Source: Bacteroidota bacterium
GTDB lineage: Bacteria > Bacteroidota > Bacteroidia > Bacteroidales > Prolixibacteraceae
NCBI GenBank assembly: GCA_030691295.1
Contig: JAUYEQ010000194.1
Span: 1-9,292 of the forward strand
Direction of reading: 5' to 3'
DNA length: 9,292 nt
Shown: positions 1 through 6,832 of the stretch, piece after piece
Position numbering within the stretch: the stretch's first letter is position 1
Layout of the letters: each line of letters starts with the position of its first letter
Translations under genes and position numbers: made by a program
The notes under the pieces: model-generated
What the model was told of the DNA's origin: nothing
Database searches by the model: none
The model's input: only the letters and a program-made list of their open reading frames with translations

Positions 1-173
1 TATCCGCTGGCAAACAATGGCTGCTGCCCCCTGGGGCTCATGCCTGTTGGGCCTTGTTCTGACTTAGACTTAAATATCGCTTTAATTTTGGGATAGAAAA
101 TGATCCCTGCGATGATAAATAATAATATAACAATAATTGTAATCCTGATGATATTCCTTGATTGTTTTGCCAT
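1..173 (-). CDS. Probable efflux (RND-type) periplasmic adaptor subunit, N-terminal fragment
   Basis: Reading leftward from an ATG at 173-171 gives 57 uninterrupted codons that run off the left edge. The peptide begins MAKQSRN, then has one long hydrophobic segment (about residues 8-27, rich in Ile and Leu). It continues with a basic YPKIKAIFKSK stretch, a Gly/Pro/Gln-rich linker (about 41-52) and then QPLFASG. A short cytoplasmic tail, one membrane anchor and a GRGQQ-like linker ahead of a first beta strand is the usual start of membrane-fusion/adaptor proteins of RND or ABC efflux systems in Bacteroidota. The barrel-sandwich and hairpin domains that would prove it lie outside the window. 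The start is supported by AAGGAA (187-182) spaced 8 nt upstream, the clearest ribosome site in the window. Other single-anchor periplasmic proteins remain possible. The reading frame is certain; the family call is moderate. Confidence 0.6.
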   Translation of the reverse strand, partial: MAKQSRNIIRITIIVILLFIIAGIIFYPKIKAIFKSKSEQGPTGMSPRGQQPLFASG

Positions 174-181
174 TTTTTATA

Positions 182-187
182 TTCCTT
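182..187 (-). promoter_or_regulatory. Ribosome binding site of the adaptor gene
   Basis: On the minus strand AAGGAA lies 8 nt upstream of the ATG at 173. It is the only start in the window with a recognisable Shine-Dalgarno-like sequence and it fixes the start of the truncated leftward gene. Confidence 0.6.
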
Positions 188-256
188 GAATGAAAGAAAA
201 AACTTAAAGTGTCTTTGACTATTATCTATCCTGAAGGTTTAACCCAAGATTGAAAG

Positions 257-287
257 TTTAAGAAAAAGCGCTTACAGAATAATATTG
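257..287 (+). promoter_or_regulatory. Candidate Bacteroidota-type promoter of the beta-propeller gene, with AAGCGCTT palindrome in the spacer
   Basis: TTTA (257-260) and TAATATTG (280-287), 19 nt apart, match the Bacteroidota -33/-7 pattern TTTG...TAnnTTTG at 3 of 4 and 5 of 6 defined positions. Transcription would begin near 293, leaving a leader of about 74 nt. The perfect palindrome AAGCGCTT (266-273) sits between the two elements. It resembles the core of LacI-family operators, so repression by such a factor is conceivable. This rests on pattern matching in AT-rich DNA only. Confidence 0.3.
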
Positions 288-366
288 TAAAGGTAAAATT
301 ATAAATGGTAAAGGATATATTCAGTTTTTTTTCTAGTTTTATCCAGAAAATTTTAACGAAAGTCCC

Positions 367-1593
367 ATGGAAAAAAATAAGTTGATCCCGCTTTTCGGAT
401 TGTTTATCCTCTTTGCATTCACAAAGAGCAGCGATTATTCAAATTGGCGCGGCCCTAACCGCGATGGTATTTATTCTGAAAAAGGGTTATTAAAAGATTG
501 GCCTGAAGTTGGTCCTACCTTGTCGTGGTCTTTTGACGGACTTGGAGCCGGGCACAGTTCCGTTGGTATTGGAGAAGAAAGACTTTTCACAACCGGAATG
601 CACGATTCCACCGGATTTCTTTATTCTTTTGATTTGAAAGGAAAACTCCTATGGAAGAAAGAATATGGATTGGAGTGGGTTACAAATTATACAGGTCCAC
701 GGTCAACACCAACGGTGGTTGGAAAATTGGTTTATCTTGAAAGCGGGCAGGGAGTTGTTTACTGTTTCGACGCCATTTCAGGAGCTATAAAATGGTCTGT
801 CAATCTGTTGGAAAAATTCGATGCCGAAAATATTCAATGGGGCATGACCGAATCATTGCTGGTTGATGGCGACCGGATTATTTGCACGCCGGGCGGAAAA
901 GAAAATAATGTGGTTGCATTGAACAGGTTTACAGGTGAAACAATATGGACGAGCAAAGGATTTGGCGAACCTGCCGCTTACTGCTCACCAATTCTGATAA
1001 ACCACAACAATAGAAGGCTCATTGTTACCATGACCGCTACTTCGGTGATAGGAATTGACGCCAATACAGGTGAAATGCTTTGGCGAACCGAGCAGCAGCA
1101 AAGAAATAAAATACACGCCAATACGCCGGTTTATATAGACGGAGTGATTTATTGTTCGAGCGCATCGGGCGAAAAGAACTCCGGAACAGTGGCCTTGAAA
1201 TTATCCGCCGACGGAAAAAATGTTGAACAACTCTGGAGAAATGAAAAACTACAGAACCTGATGGGAGGCATAATCATAAATGATGGGTTTATCTACGGGT
1301 CAACCTACCGGAAAAACGACTGGTATGCTGTAGACACCAAAACCGGAAATGAAAAATTAATCTCGGCTGATTTTGGCAATGGTGTAATTATCTATGCCGA
1401 CGGTTTGTACTATTGCTACAGCGAAAAAGGCCAGTTGGCTTTGGTTAGCATGGGTCCCGACCATTTTACCATCAAAAGCAAATTCGATATTTCGCAGGGA
1501 ACAGGCGAACACTGGGCGCATCCTGTAATTCACGATCGCAGGCTTTACCTGAGACATGGAAATTCGCTGATGGTTTATGATATTGGATTTTAA
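367..1593 (+). CDS. Secreted PQQ-binding-like beta-propeller repeat protein
   Basis: A 408-residue protein built of repeated beta-propeller blades of the PQQ-like (BamB/quinoprotein) type. Each blade carries a motif like [VL]xAxDxxTGxxxW. Clear copies are at about residues 85-97 (SFDLKGKLLW), 131-143 (CFDAISGAIKW), 182-194 (LNRFTGETIW), 227-239 (GIDANTGEMLW) and 319-331 (AVDTKTGNEKL), with weaker ones near 274-290, 347-360 and 392-406. Seven or eight blades fit the length. The N-terminus has a Lys-containing start and a hydrophobic core (about 6-18), so it is probably exported. There is no lipobox Cys, and the signal-peptidase site is unclear. The NWRGPNRDGIYSE block (26-38) is a hallmark at the start of this family in Bacteroidota, Planctomycetes and Verrucomicrobia. 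Real PQQ binding is not shown and the substrate or partner is unknown. The start lacks a clear Shine-Dalgarno. The gene overlaps the converging downstream gene by 4 bp. Confidence 0.9.
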   Translation: MEKNKLIPLFGLFILFAFTKSSDYSNWRGPNRDGIYSEKGLLKDWPEVGPTLSWSFDGLGAGHSSVGIGEERLFTTGMHDSTGFLYSFDLKGKLLWKKEYGLEWVTNYTGPRSTPTVVGKLVYLESGQGVVYCFDAISGAIKWSVNLLEKFDAENIQWGMTESLLVDGDRIICTPGGKENNVVALNRFTGETIWTSKGFGEPAAYCSPILINHNNRRLIVTMTATSVIGIDANTGEMLWRTEQQQRNKIHANTPVYIDGVIYCSSASGEKNSGTVALKLSADGKNVEQLWRNEKLQNLMGGIIINDGFIYGSTYRKNDWYAVDTKTGNEKLISADFGNGVIIYADGLYYCYSEKGQLALVSMGPDHFTIKSKFDISQGTGEHWAHPVIHDRRLYLRHGNSLMVYDIGF

Positions 1594-4244
1594 TTCGATT
1601 CGATGGCCGAAATCACTTTCAGCAGTTGCTCGCCCATGCCAATTTTGTAGCCTGAAGAAAACAGGTAAACATTTCCGGAAGCATCGCAGAATAGCACCAA
1701 AGGCAGTTTGTCTTTTAATCCGGTGCCATAAATGGCCGAAATGGCATTCAGGATCTGGTCGTCAGGATCAATGCCGCTTTCCATTTTTGCCGGTAACTGG
1801 TAAGTTTTCAGCACTCCTGCCTGTCCGGCTTTTTCGGCTGGCATGGCCATTACAAACTGCCCTCCCCATTTGTTGAAATGATCGACATACGGACCCAAAT
1901 CGTTCAGGATGTGTTTCGAAGGTTCTTTGTCGGGATCGAGCACCACCAGCACCGAATAATTACCGGCTGTCAGCGATGACAGGCTGACTGCTTTTCCGTC
2001 TTTCTCCAGATTCAATTGATCCAGATTCAGTTTTCCGGAAGGTTTCAGTTCGCCTGCCTGTTTGCGCAATTCAACCGGAACAGTCGTAAGTTTTCCTTTC
2101 TCAATACTGAAAAAAGTCATCTGGCTCAGCACCGAACCATCTTCCTGACGGTTGCCGGTAACAAGCGAATACTGGCCAACTTCCAGTTCGACGGGCTTTT
2201 CCTGATTGGTTAGACTGCCGCCTTCGGGAAATTCAAGCGTACGGTAAAAGCCATCTTTCAGGAAACCAATGGTGTAGTGAAGGTAATATTGCGGAACCAC
2301 CGGATTGTTTTTATCTGTCAGTTTCAGTAACCCTTTATCCGGCTGCGTAATTGCTGCGGGATCAAAACCGGCACGCAGCCATTCACCGTCTTTATTGTAC
2401 TCCGGAATTTGGGTTTCAGGATTTAAACGCGCCGGAATGCCAAAACTACGACAGGCTGCAACGAAGAAAATATCGCGTGAAAGCGGATCGGCCACCCGCA
2501 GATTGTAAACGCCAATGGGCGAAATGGGCGCGCGTGAATGAAGATTGGCAACGGCATTGATGCGGATATTTTCGCGAATCCAGTTGGTCAGAACTGAAAT
2601 ATCGTTTCGTGTCGATTGTGCCATTTCATCGCCAAAAGCATTGCTGAGGAAACTTCGCCATGGACTCAGGTTTTCAAGTGCAATGCGGGGCGACAAAATA
2701 TACCGGGTAAAAAGTTCTTTCGACGGAACCAACTTTTGTGATTCAGACTTTGCTGTTTGTACCAAATGGTCGGTCAGGATGGATTCGGCTGCATCGCTGT
2801 AATCTTTGTCGGCAATCTGAATGGCCAATTCGAGAACCGTATTTCCATATTGCGAAGAATTTTTTTCAAGGTAAGCCGAAATCTGATCCCAGTTTCCGTA
2901 GCTTAATTTGATGAACCTGGAAATGGTGTCAACCGGAAGTTTTGTTCTGGCTGCAAAATCAGCAATCCAAACCGAATCTTTAAAAGTGGCCATTGTAGCA
3001 TTCCGGATTGAATCTTCCAGCGCCAAACGACGATCGTTCTCTTTTCGGGCTTCTTCGGTCACGTTTAGTTCTACTTTGGCAGCATGTGGCGGAACCAGGT
3101 CAAACGATTCACTTTTATTCGTCGGAACCGTTTGGTTAAGTACAAGTTCGAGGGTATCAGTTTCCGGAACCGAAAGTTTTTGATAGGCAAACTTCCCGTC
3201 TTTGGCCGCCCAGACAATCAGATCGCCCATGCCGGTTGTCAGACTGGCCGTTCCGGCGGTATTTGTAAATGCTTTTGCAATCGGGTAATATTCGGCATAG
3301 TTGTACAACTGAAATTCTACTTTCGCGCTGTCGGCAGGCGTTCCGTCGTCTTTTTTTACTGAAATCGTAATCTTTTTGGTCGTGGCATAATTTGGACTCA
3401 GGTTCAATTCAGAAAAACGGTCTTCTCCAACAATCACGTTTTCATTCCCCAGATAATGCCCATAAGCGCGGGTATGAACCAGCATAATTCGTGTGGCAGG
3501 CTCTCTGAACCAGCCCATGTTCAAATCAACATCAGGTTCGCAGGCGCCAAGATAATTCCATTTGCCGTCGATCCAGACTTCCACCCAGGCGTGGTTGTCG
3601 TCGGAATGTGCCCAACGCGGCGTATAAACCTGACGGGCGGGAATTCCGGCGGTACGCATGGCGGTAACGGTAAAAGTGGATTCCTCGCCGCAACGTCCGA
3701 AAGTTTTTTTCACCGTGCTGAGTGGAGCACTGGTGCGCGAATCGGTTCCGCGATAATTCACTTTTTCGTGGCACCAGTGATTAATTTCCAGTGCGGCCTG
3801 TTTCATGTCCATTCCTTTTACGCGTTGAGTGATTTCATTGTACATCACTTCACGAAAATTGTCGAGGTTTTCGTTGTTCACGCGCAAAGGCAATACAAAA
3901 TGCAGGAATTCTTCCTCCGGAATCGTCTTCCCCCAGGGCATTTCGGCACGGGCTTTCAGGCTAAATTGTGTATTCTTCAGGAAAAATTCTGGCTGATAAT
4001 CTGCCAGATCACTCAATGGCATGTATGCGTATAAAAATTCCAAAGCCTGTTTTTCTTCGGAAGTAAGTTTCTGGTCAAAGATATCCCAGATTGGAATCTG
4101 ACTATTCGAAGTCAGTTCTTTCTGAACGGTCAGCATGCGCTGGATATCGGCCTGTCGTTCAGGATTTTTAATGAGCACAGGTTTATTGCCGCACGAAAAG
4201 AAAATAAAGGAAATCAGAATGATGGAAATTAACTTGGCTGTCAT
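1590..4244 (-). CDS. Large lipoprotein with active and degenerate transglutaminase-like domains and a CxxC-less thioredoxin-like tail
   Basis: An 884-residue protein from the ATG at 4244. The frame extends to an ATG at 4289, but the inner start places a lipoprotein signal at the N-terminus (MTAKLIS, then ISFIFFSC, lipidated Cys18). The first catalytic domain (about 150-245) is transglutaminase-like, with Cys185 in GRCGEES, His218 in NHAWVEVW and Asp238 in ACEPD, so it looks active. It may act as a peptidase or amide-bond enzyme rather than a true cross-linker. A beta-sandwich (about 292-372) and a charged helical linker follow. A second transglutaminase-like region (about 543-630) keeps GIPAR and DGEW but has Pro at the Cys position and no HAW strand. 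The C-terminus (about 740-884) is thioredoxin-like (VLVVLDPD ... LPLVLFCDASG) but has no CxxC. The architecture recurs in Bacteroidota as an uncharacterised family. It is probably anchored in the outer or inner membrane facing the periplasm. The substrate is unknown. Confidence 0.88.
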   Translation of the reverse strand: MTAKLISIILISFIFFSCGNKPVLIKNPERQADIQRMLTVQKELTSNSQIPIWDIFDQKLTSEEKQALEFLYAYMPLSDLADYQPEFFLKNTQFSLKARAEMPWGKTIPEEEFLHFVLPLRVNNENLDNFREVMYNEITQRVKGMDMKQAALEINHWCHEKVNYRGTDSRTSAPLSTVKKTFGRCGEESTFTVTAMRTAGIPARQVYTPRWAHSDDNHAWVEVWIDGKWNYLGACEPDVDLNMGWFREPATRIMLVHTRAYGHYLGNENVIVGEDRFSELNLSPNYATTKKITISVKKDDGTPADSAKVEFQLYNYAEYYPIAKAFTNTAGTASLTTGMGDLIVWAAKDGKFAYQKLSVPETDTLELVLNQTVPTNKSESFDLVPPHAAKVELNVTEEARKENDRRLALEDSIRNATMATFKDSVWIADFAARTKLPVDTISRFIKLSYGNWDQISAYLEKNSSQYGNTVLELAIQIADKDYSDAAESILTDHLVQTAKSESQKLVPSKELFTRYILSPRIALENLSPWRSFLSNAFGDEMAQSTRNDISVLTNWIRENIRINAVANLHSRAPISPIGVYNLRVADPLSRDIFFVAACRSFGIPARLNPETQIPEYNKDGEWLRAGFDPAAITQPDKGLLKLTDKNNPVVPQYYLHYTIGFLKDGFYRTLEFPEGGSLTNQEKPVELEVGQYSLVTGNRQEDGSVLSQMTFFSIEKGKLTTVPVELRKQAGELKPSGKLNLDQLNLEKDGKAVSLSSLTAGNYSVLVVLDPDKEPSKHILNDLGPYVDHFNKWGGQFVMAMPAEKAGQAGVLKTYQLPAKMESGIDPDDQILNAISAIYGTGLKDKLPLVLFCDASGNVYLFSSGYKIGMGEQLLKVISAIESN

Positions 4245-4337
4245 ACTGTCTGAATTTTTTAGCTTTGGTGCAGATAACAAATAAAGCAATTTTTAAGTTG
4301 AAAATAAACATGCAATTATTGATACGCTGCAAACTCT

Positions 4338-4345
4338 CAAATCTA
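4338..4345 (-). promoter_or_regulatory. Candidate -7 element for the transglutaminase-like lipoprotein gene
   Basis: On the minus strand TAGATTTG matches the Bacteroidota -7 consensus TAnnTTTG exactly. It would start transcription near 4332, giving a leader of about 90 nt to the preferred ATG at 4244. No TTTG lies at the expected 19-21 nt upstream, so this is only a partial promoter match. Confidence 0.3.
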
Positions 4346-4352
4346 TCCTTTT

Positions 4353-4371
4353 ACAATTGCACATATTGTGC
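4353..4371. promoter_or_regulatory. Overlapping dyads in the divergent spacer, possible operator
   Basis: GCACA-TAT-TGTGC (4359-4371) is an inverted repeat with 5-bp arms and a 3-bp centre. A second inverted pair, ACAAT (4353-4357) with ATTGT (4365-4369), overlaps it. The site lies between the divergent transglutaminase-like and GH20 genes, just upstream of the minus-strand TAGATTTG. It could bind a dimeric regulator controlling either gene. It may equally be chance symmetry. Confidence 0.2.
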
Positions 4372-4411
4372 TATCTTGCCATTTGAAACTGCTTCAGGAT
4401 CAATCACTCAT

Positions 4412-4419
4412 TAAGTTTG
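4412..4419 (+). promoter_or_regulatory. TAnnTTTG match directly upstream of the GH20 start
   Basis: TAAGTTTG is an exact match to the Bacteroidota -7 consensus and ends 4 nt before the ATG at 4424. If used, transcription would begin at or next to the start codon, giving an essentially leaderless mRNA. The nearest TTTG (4382-4385) is 26 nt upstream, longer than the usual spacing, so support is incomplete. Confidence 0.25.
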
Positions 4420-4423
4420 AAAA

Positions 4424-6775
4424 ATGAATTGTAGAAATGTATTACCCGGACTGTTTATTTTGGTTTGCACATTCGTGTTTTCAAGTTGCGAACCCAATAA
4501 AACTTTCACTGAAAGCGAACTTGCGCTCATCCCACAACCTCAAAAAATGATTTTGGGCGAATCGTCTTTCAAATTCAAAAAAAACACCCGACTGGTGGTC
4601 GAAAGTGTTGACCAAAAGGTAATTGCTGATGGATTTTCCGACCTGTTTGAAAAAGCTTCAGGATACACTTTGGATATTATCGTGGGTGGCGACGAGGGCT
4701 CAAACCAGGTTTATTTCAGGACAGAACCTGTGATGGCGCCTGAAGCCTATTCGCTGGAAGTATCGGAAAACCGCATCGAAATCAAAGCTGCCAAACCTGC
4801 CGGTTTCTATTATGCTGTGCAAACTTTGCGTCAATTGCTTCCGATAGAAATTGAAGGTGCTTTGAACCCGATAGAAATTGAATGGCTGGTTCCGGCTGTC
4901 AGCATTTCGGATAGTCCGGCATTCAGATGGCGCGGTTTTATGCTCGATGTTTCGCGCCATTTCTTCCCAAAAGAAGATGTTTTACGGATGATAGACCATC
5001 TCGCAATTCACAAAATCAACACGTTGCATCTGCATCTGGTTGATGATCAGGGATGGCGGATTGAAATCAAAAAATATCCAAAACTGACAGAGGCTGGCGC
5101 ATGGCGGGTTGACCGCGAAGACAAGCACTGGAACGCACGCCCGAAACAGGAACCCGGCGAAACAGCGACTTACGGCGGATTTTACACTCAGGAAGACATC
5201 AAAGAAATGGTGGTCTATGCACAAAGTCGTTTTGTAACCATTGTGCCCGAAATTGAACTACCTGCGCATGTTACCTCCGCACTGGCAGCCTATCCGCAGT
5301 ATTCGTGTACCGGAGGGCCGTTTACCGTTCTTCCGGGCGGAGTTTGGCCCATCACCGATATTTATTGTGCCGGAAAAGATTCAACGTTCATGTTTCTTGA
5401 AGATGTTTTGACCGAAGTGATCAACCTTTTTCCTTCGAAATACATTCATATTGGGGGTGATGAAGCCACCAAAACCGAATGGGAAAAATGTCCTGATTGT
5501 AGAAAACGGGTCAAAACTGAAGGACTGAAAGACATGCACGAACTGCAAAGTTATTTCATCAAACGGATGGAAAAATTCCTCCATTCGAGAGGAAAAGTAC
5601 TGCTTGGCTGGGACGAAATTCTGGAAGGTGGATTACCCGCTGAAGCTACAGTTATGAGCTGGCGCGGATTTCAGGGAGGCATAGATGCTGCCAATCAGGG
5701 CCACGATGTGGTAATGACTCCAAACTCGCATTGCTATATTGATTATTATCAAGGCCCAATGGATCAGGAACCACTGGCAATCGGCGGTTATTTGCCGCTC
5801 AGCAAGGTATATAATTTTAATCCTGTTCCTGAAGAATTAAGCGCCGATGCAGCAAAACACATTCTGGGCGGACAGGCAAACCTTTGGACAGAATATGTGC
5901 CCGACCTGAAACATGCTGAATACATGACTTTTCCGCGGATCGCAGCATTGGCCGAAGCCGTTTGGAGCCCGAAAGAAGTTCGTAACTGGGAAAATTTTTC
6001 GCGCCGTATTCAATTGTTCCTGAAACGATACGATCAGATGGGAATCAACTATTCGAAATCAGCCTACAAAGTATCGGCAAAAACACAGTTCGATCCGGAG
6101 AAAAAACAGCTTACAGCGAGTTTGAGCAGTGAATTTTCCGGAATAGAAATTCATTACACCACTGATGGCAGTGAGCCAACGAATTTATCATCCATTTATT
6201 CAGAACCGATCATGCTCGATAAGTCATCGACCTTGAAAGCAATAACTTTTGCAAATGGCATTCCTTACGAAAAACCATTTAGCCAGTCATTTAACATCAA
6301 TAAAGCAACCGTAAAACCGGTAAAGTACCGGTTTCCTTTCAGCGAAAATTACGAAGGTTCTGGCAAATATACACTGGTGAACGGGATTCGCGGCACCTCC
6401 AACCATCATGACGGCGAATGGCAGGGCTGGTCGGCAACAAACATGGAAGTGGTGATTGACCTGCAACAGGCAACTGAAATTCACAGCATATCAGTCGGAT
6501 CGCTTCAAAATGCCGGTGCTTATATTTTCTTCCCAAAGAAGATGGAATTTTTTGTTTCTGAAGATGGCGTTAGATTCCAGAAAGTGGCAGAAGTTTTAAA
6601 TGATGTAAATCCGCTTTCAGGAGAAAAACAACTGAAGGATTTTTCGGCTTCATTCAACCCAATACCTGTCAGTTTTGTAAAAATAGTATCCCAAAATTTG
6701 GGCAGATGCCCCAAAGGTCACGTTGGCGAAGGAAAACCGGCATGGATGTTTATTGATGAAATTGCTGTGGAATAA
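4424..6775 (+). CDS. Beta-N-acetylhexosaminidase, glycoside hydrolase family 20, lipoprotein
   Basis: A 783-residue exo-enzyme expected to remove terminal beta-linked GlcNAc/GalNAc from glycans by substrate-assisted catalysis. The signal peptide ends in a lipobox (VFSSC, Cys22), so it is membrane-anchored outside the cytoplasm. A GH20 N-terminal alpha/beta domain spans about 35-160 (LIPQPQKM to VSISDSPAF). The GH20 TIM barrel runs from about 168 (RWRGFMLDVSRHF) to 520. The catalytic pair is Asp346-Glu347 in HIGGDEA. Substrate-pocket residues include His282 (PAH), Trp397 (GWDEIL), Trp412 (SWRG), Tyr440 (DYYQG) and Trp488 (NLWTE). A chitobiase/hexosaminidase C-terminal beta domain follows (about 550-625; HYTTDGSEPT), then a discoidin/F5-8C-like carbohydrate-binding module (about 635-783; WQGWS, IDEIAVE). 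This length and order are common for Bacteroidota GH20 enzymes. Alternative linkage specificity (lacto-N-biosidase or 6-sulfo-GlcNAcase) cannot be excluded. No Shine-Dalgarno is visible; the lipobox decides the start. Confidence 0.95.
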   Translation: MNCRNVLPGLFILVCTFVFSSCEPNKTFTESELALIPQPQKMILGESSFKFKKNTRLVVESVDQKVIADGFSDLFEKASGYTLDIIVGGDEGSNQVYFRTEPVMAPEAYSLEVSENRIEIKAAKPAGFYYAVQTLRQLLPIEIEGALNPIEIEWLVPAVSISDSPAFRWRGFMLDVSRHFFPKEDVLRMIDHLAIHKINTLHLHLVDDQGWRIEIKKYPKLTEAGAWRVDREDKHWNARPKQEPGETATYGGFYTQEDIKEMVVYAQSRFVTIVPEIELPAHVTSALAAYPQYSCTGGPFTVLPGGVWPITDIYCAGKDSTFMFLEDVLTEVINLFPSKYIHIGGDEATKTEWEKCPDCRKRVKTEGLKDMHELQSYFIKRMEKFLHSRGKVLLGWDEILEGGLPAEATVMSWRGFQGGIDAANQGHDVVMTPNSHCYIDYYQGPMDQEPLAIGGYLPLSKVYNFNPVPEELSADAAKHILGGQANLWTEYVPDLKHAEYMTFPRIAALAEAVWSPKEVRNWENFSRRIQLFLKRYDQMGINYSKSAYKVSAKTQFDPEKKQLTASLSSEFSGIEIHYTTDGSEPTNLSSIYSEPIMLDKSSTLKAITFANGIPYEKPFSQSFNINKATVKPVKYRFPFSENYEGSGKYTLVNGIRGTSNHHDGEWQGWSATNMEVVIDLQQATEIHSISVGSLQNAGAYIFFPKKMEFFVSEDGVRFQKVAEVLNDVNPLSGEKQLKDFSASFNPIPVSFVKIVSQNLGRCPKGHVGEGKPAWMFIDEIAVE

Positions 6776-6777
6776 TA

Positions 6778-6812
6778 AAACAGGGTGTCGGTTCAAATTC
6801 GGCACCCTGTTT
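6778..6812. terminator. Bidirectional rho-independent terminator between convergent GH20 and GH5 genes
   Basis: AAACAGGGTG (6778-6787) pairs perfectly with CACCCTGTTT (6803-6812) around a 15-nt centre. That centre allows a few further plus-strand pairs, including G-T wobbles. On the plus strand the stem is followed by TTTCTTTG; on the minus strand the stem's own T-run continues as TTTTATTATT. It begins 3 nt after the GH20 stop and lies 21 bp from the GH5 stop, so it can end both transcripts. Confidence 0.85.
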
Positions 6813-6832
6813 CTTTGTCCTGAAAAATTGAG

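Noticed and set aside
367..1593. Calling the beta-propeller protein BamB or a PQQ-dependent alcohol dehydrogenase.
   Set aside because: There is no lipobox or BamB-type context, and no visible cofactor or metal ligands or dehydrogenase-specific insertions; only the generic repeat family is supported.
3456..4034. A 192-codon plus-strand open frame opposite the N-terminal half of the transglutaminase-like gene.
   Set aside because: It overlaps the conserved catalytic domain read on the other strand and shows no signal peptide, motif or plausible translation start; it is treated as a shadow frame.
4352..4359. TACAATTG on the plus strand in the GH20 upstream region, the same octamer as the GH5 -7 candidate.
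   Set aside because: CAATTG is self-complementary and common in AT-rich DNA, and there is no TTTG at a suitable distance upstream.
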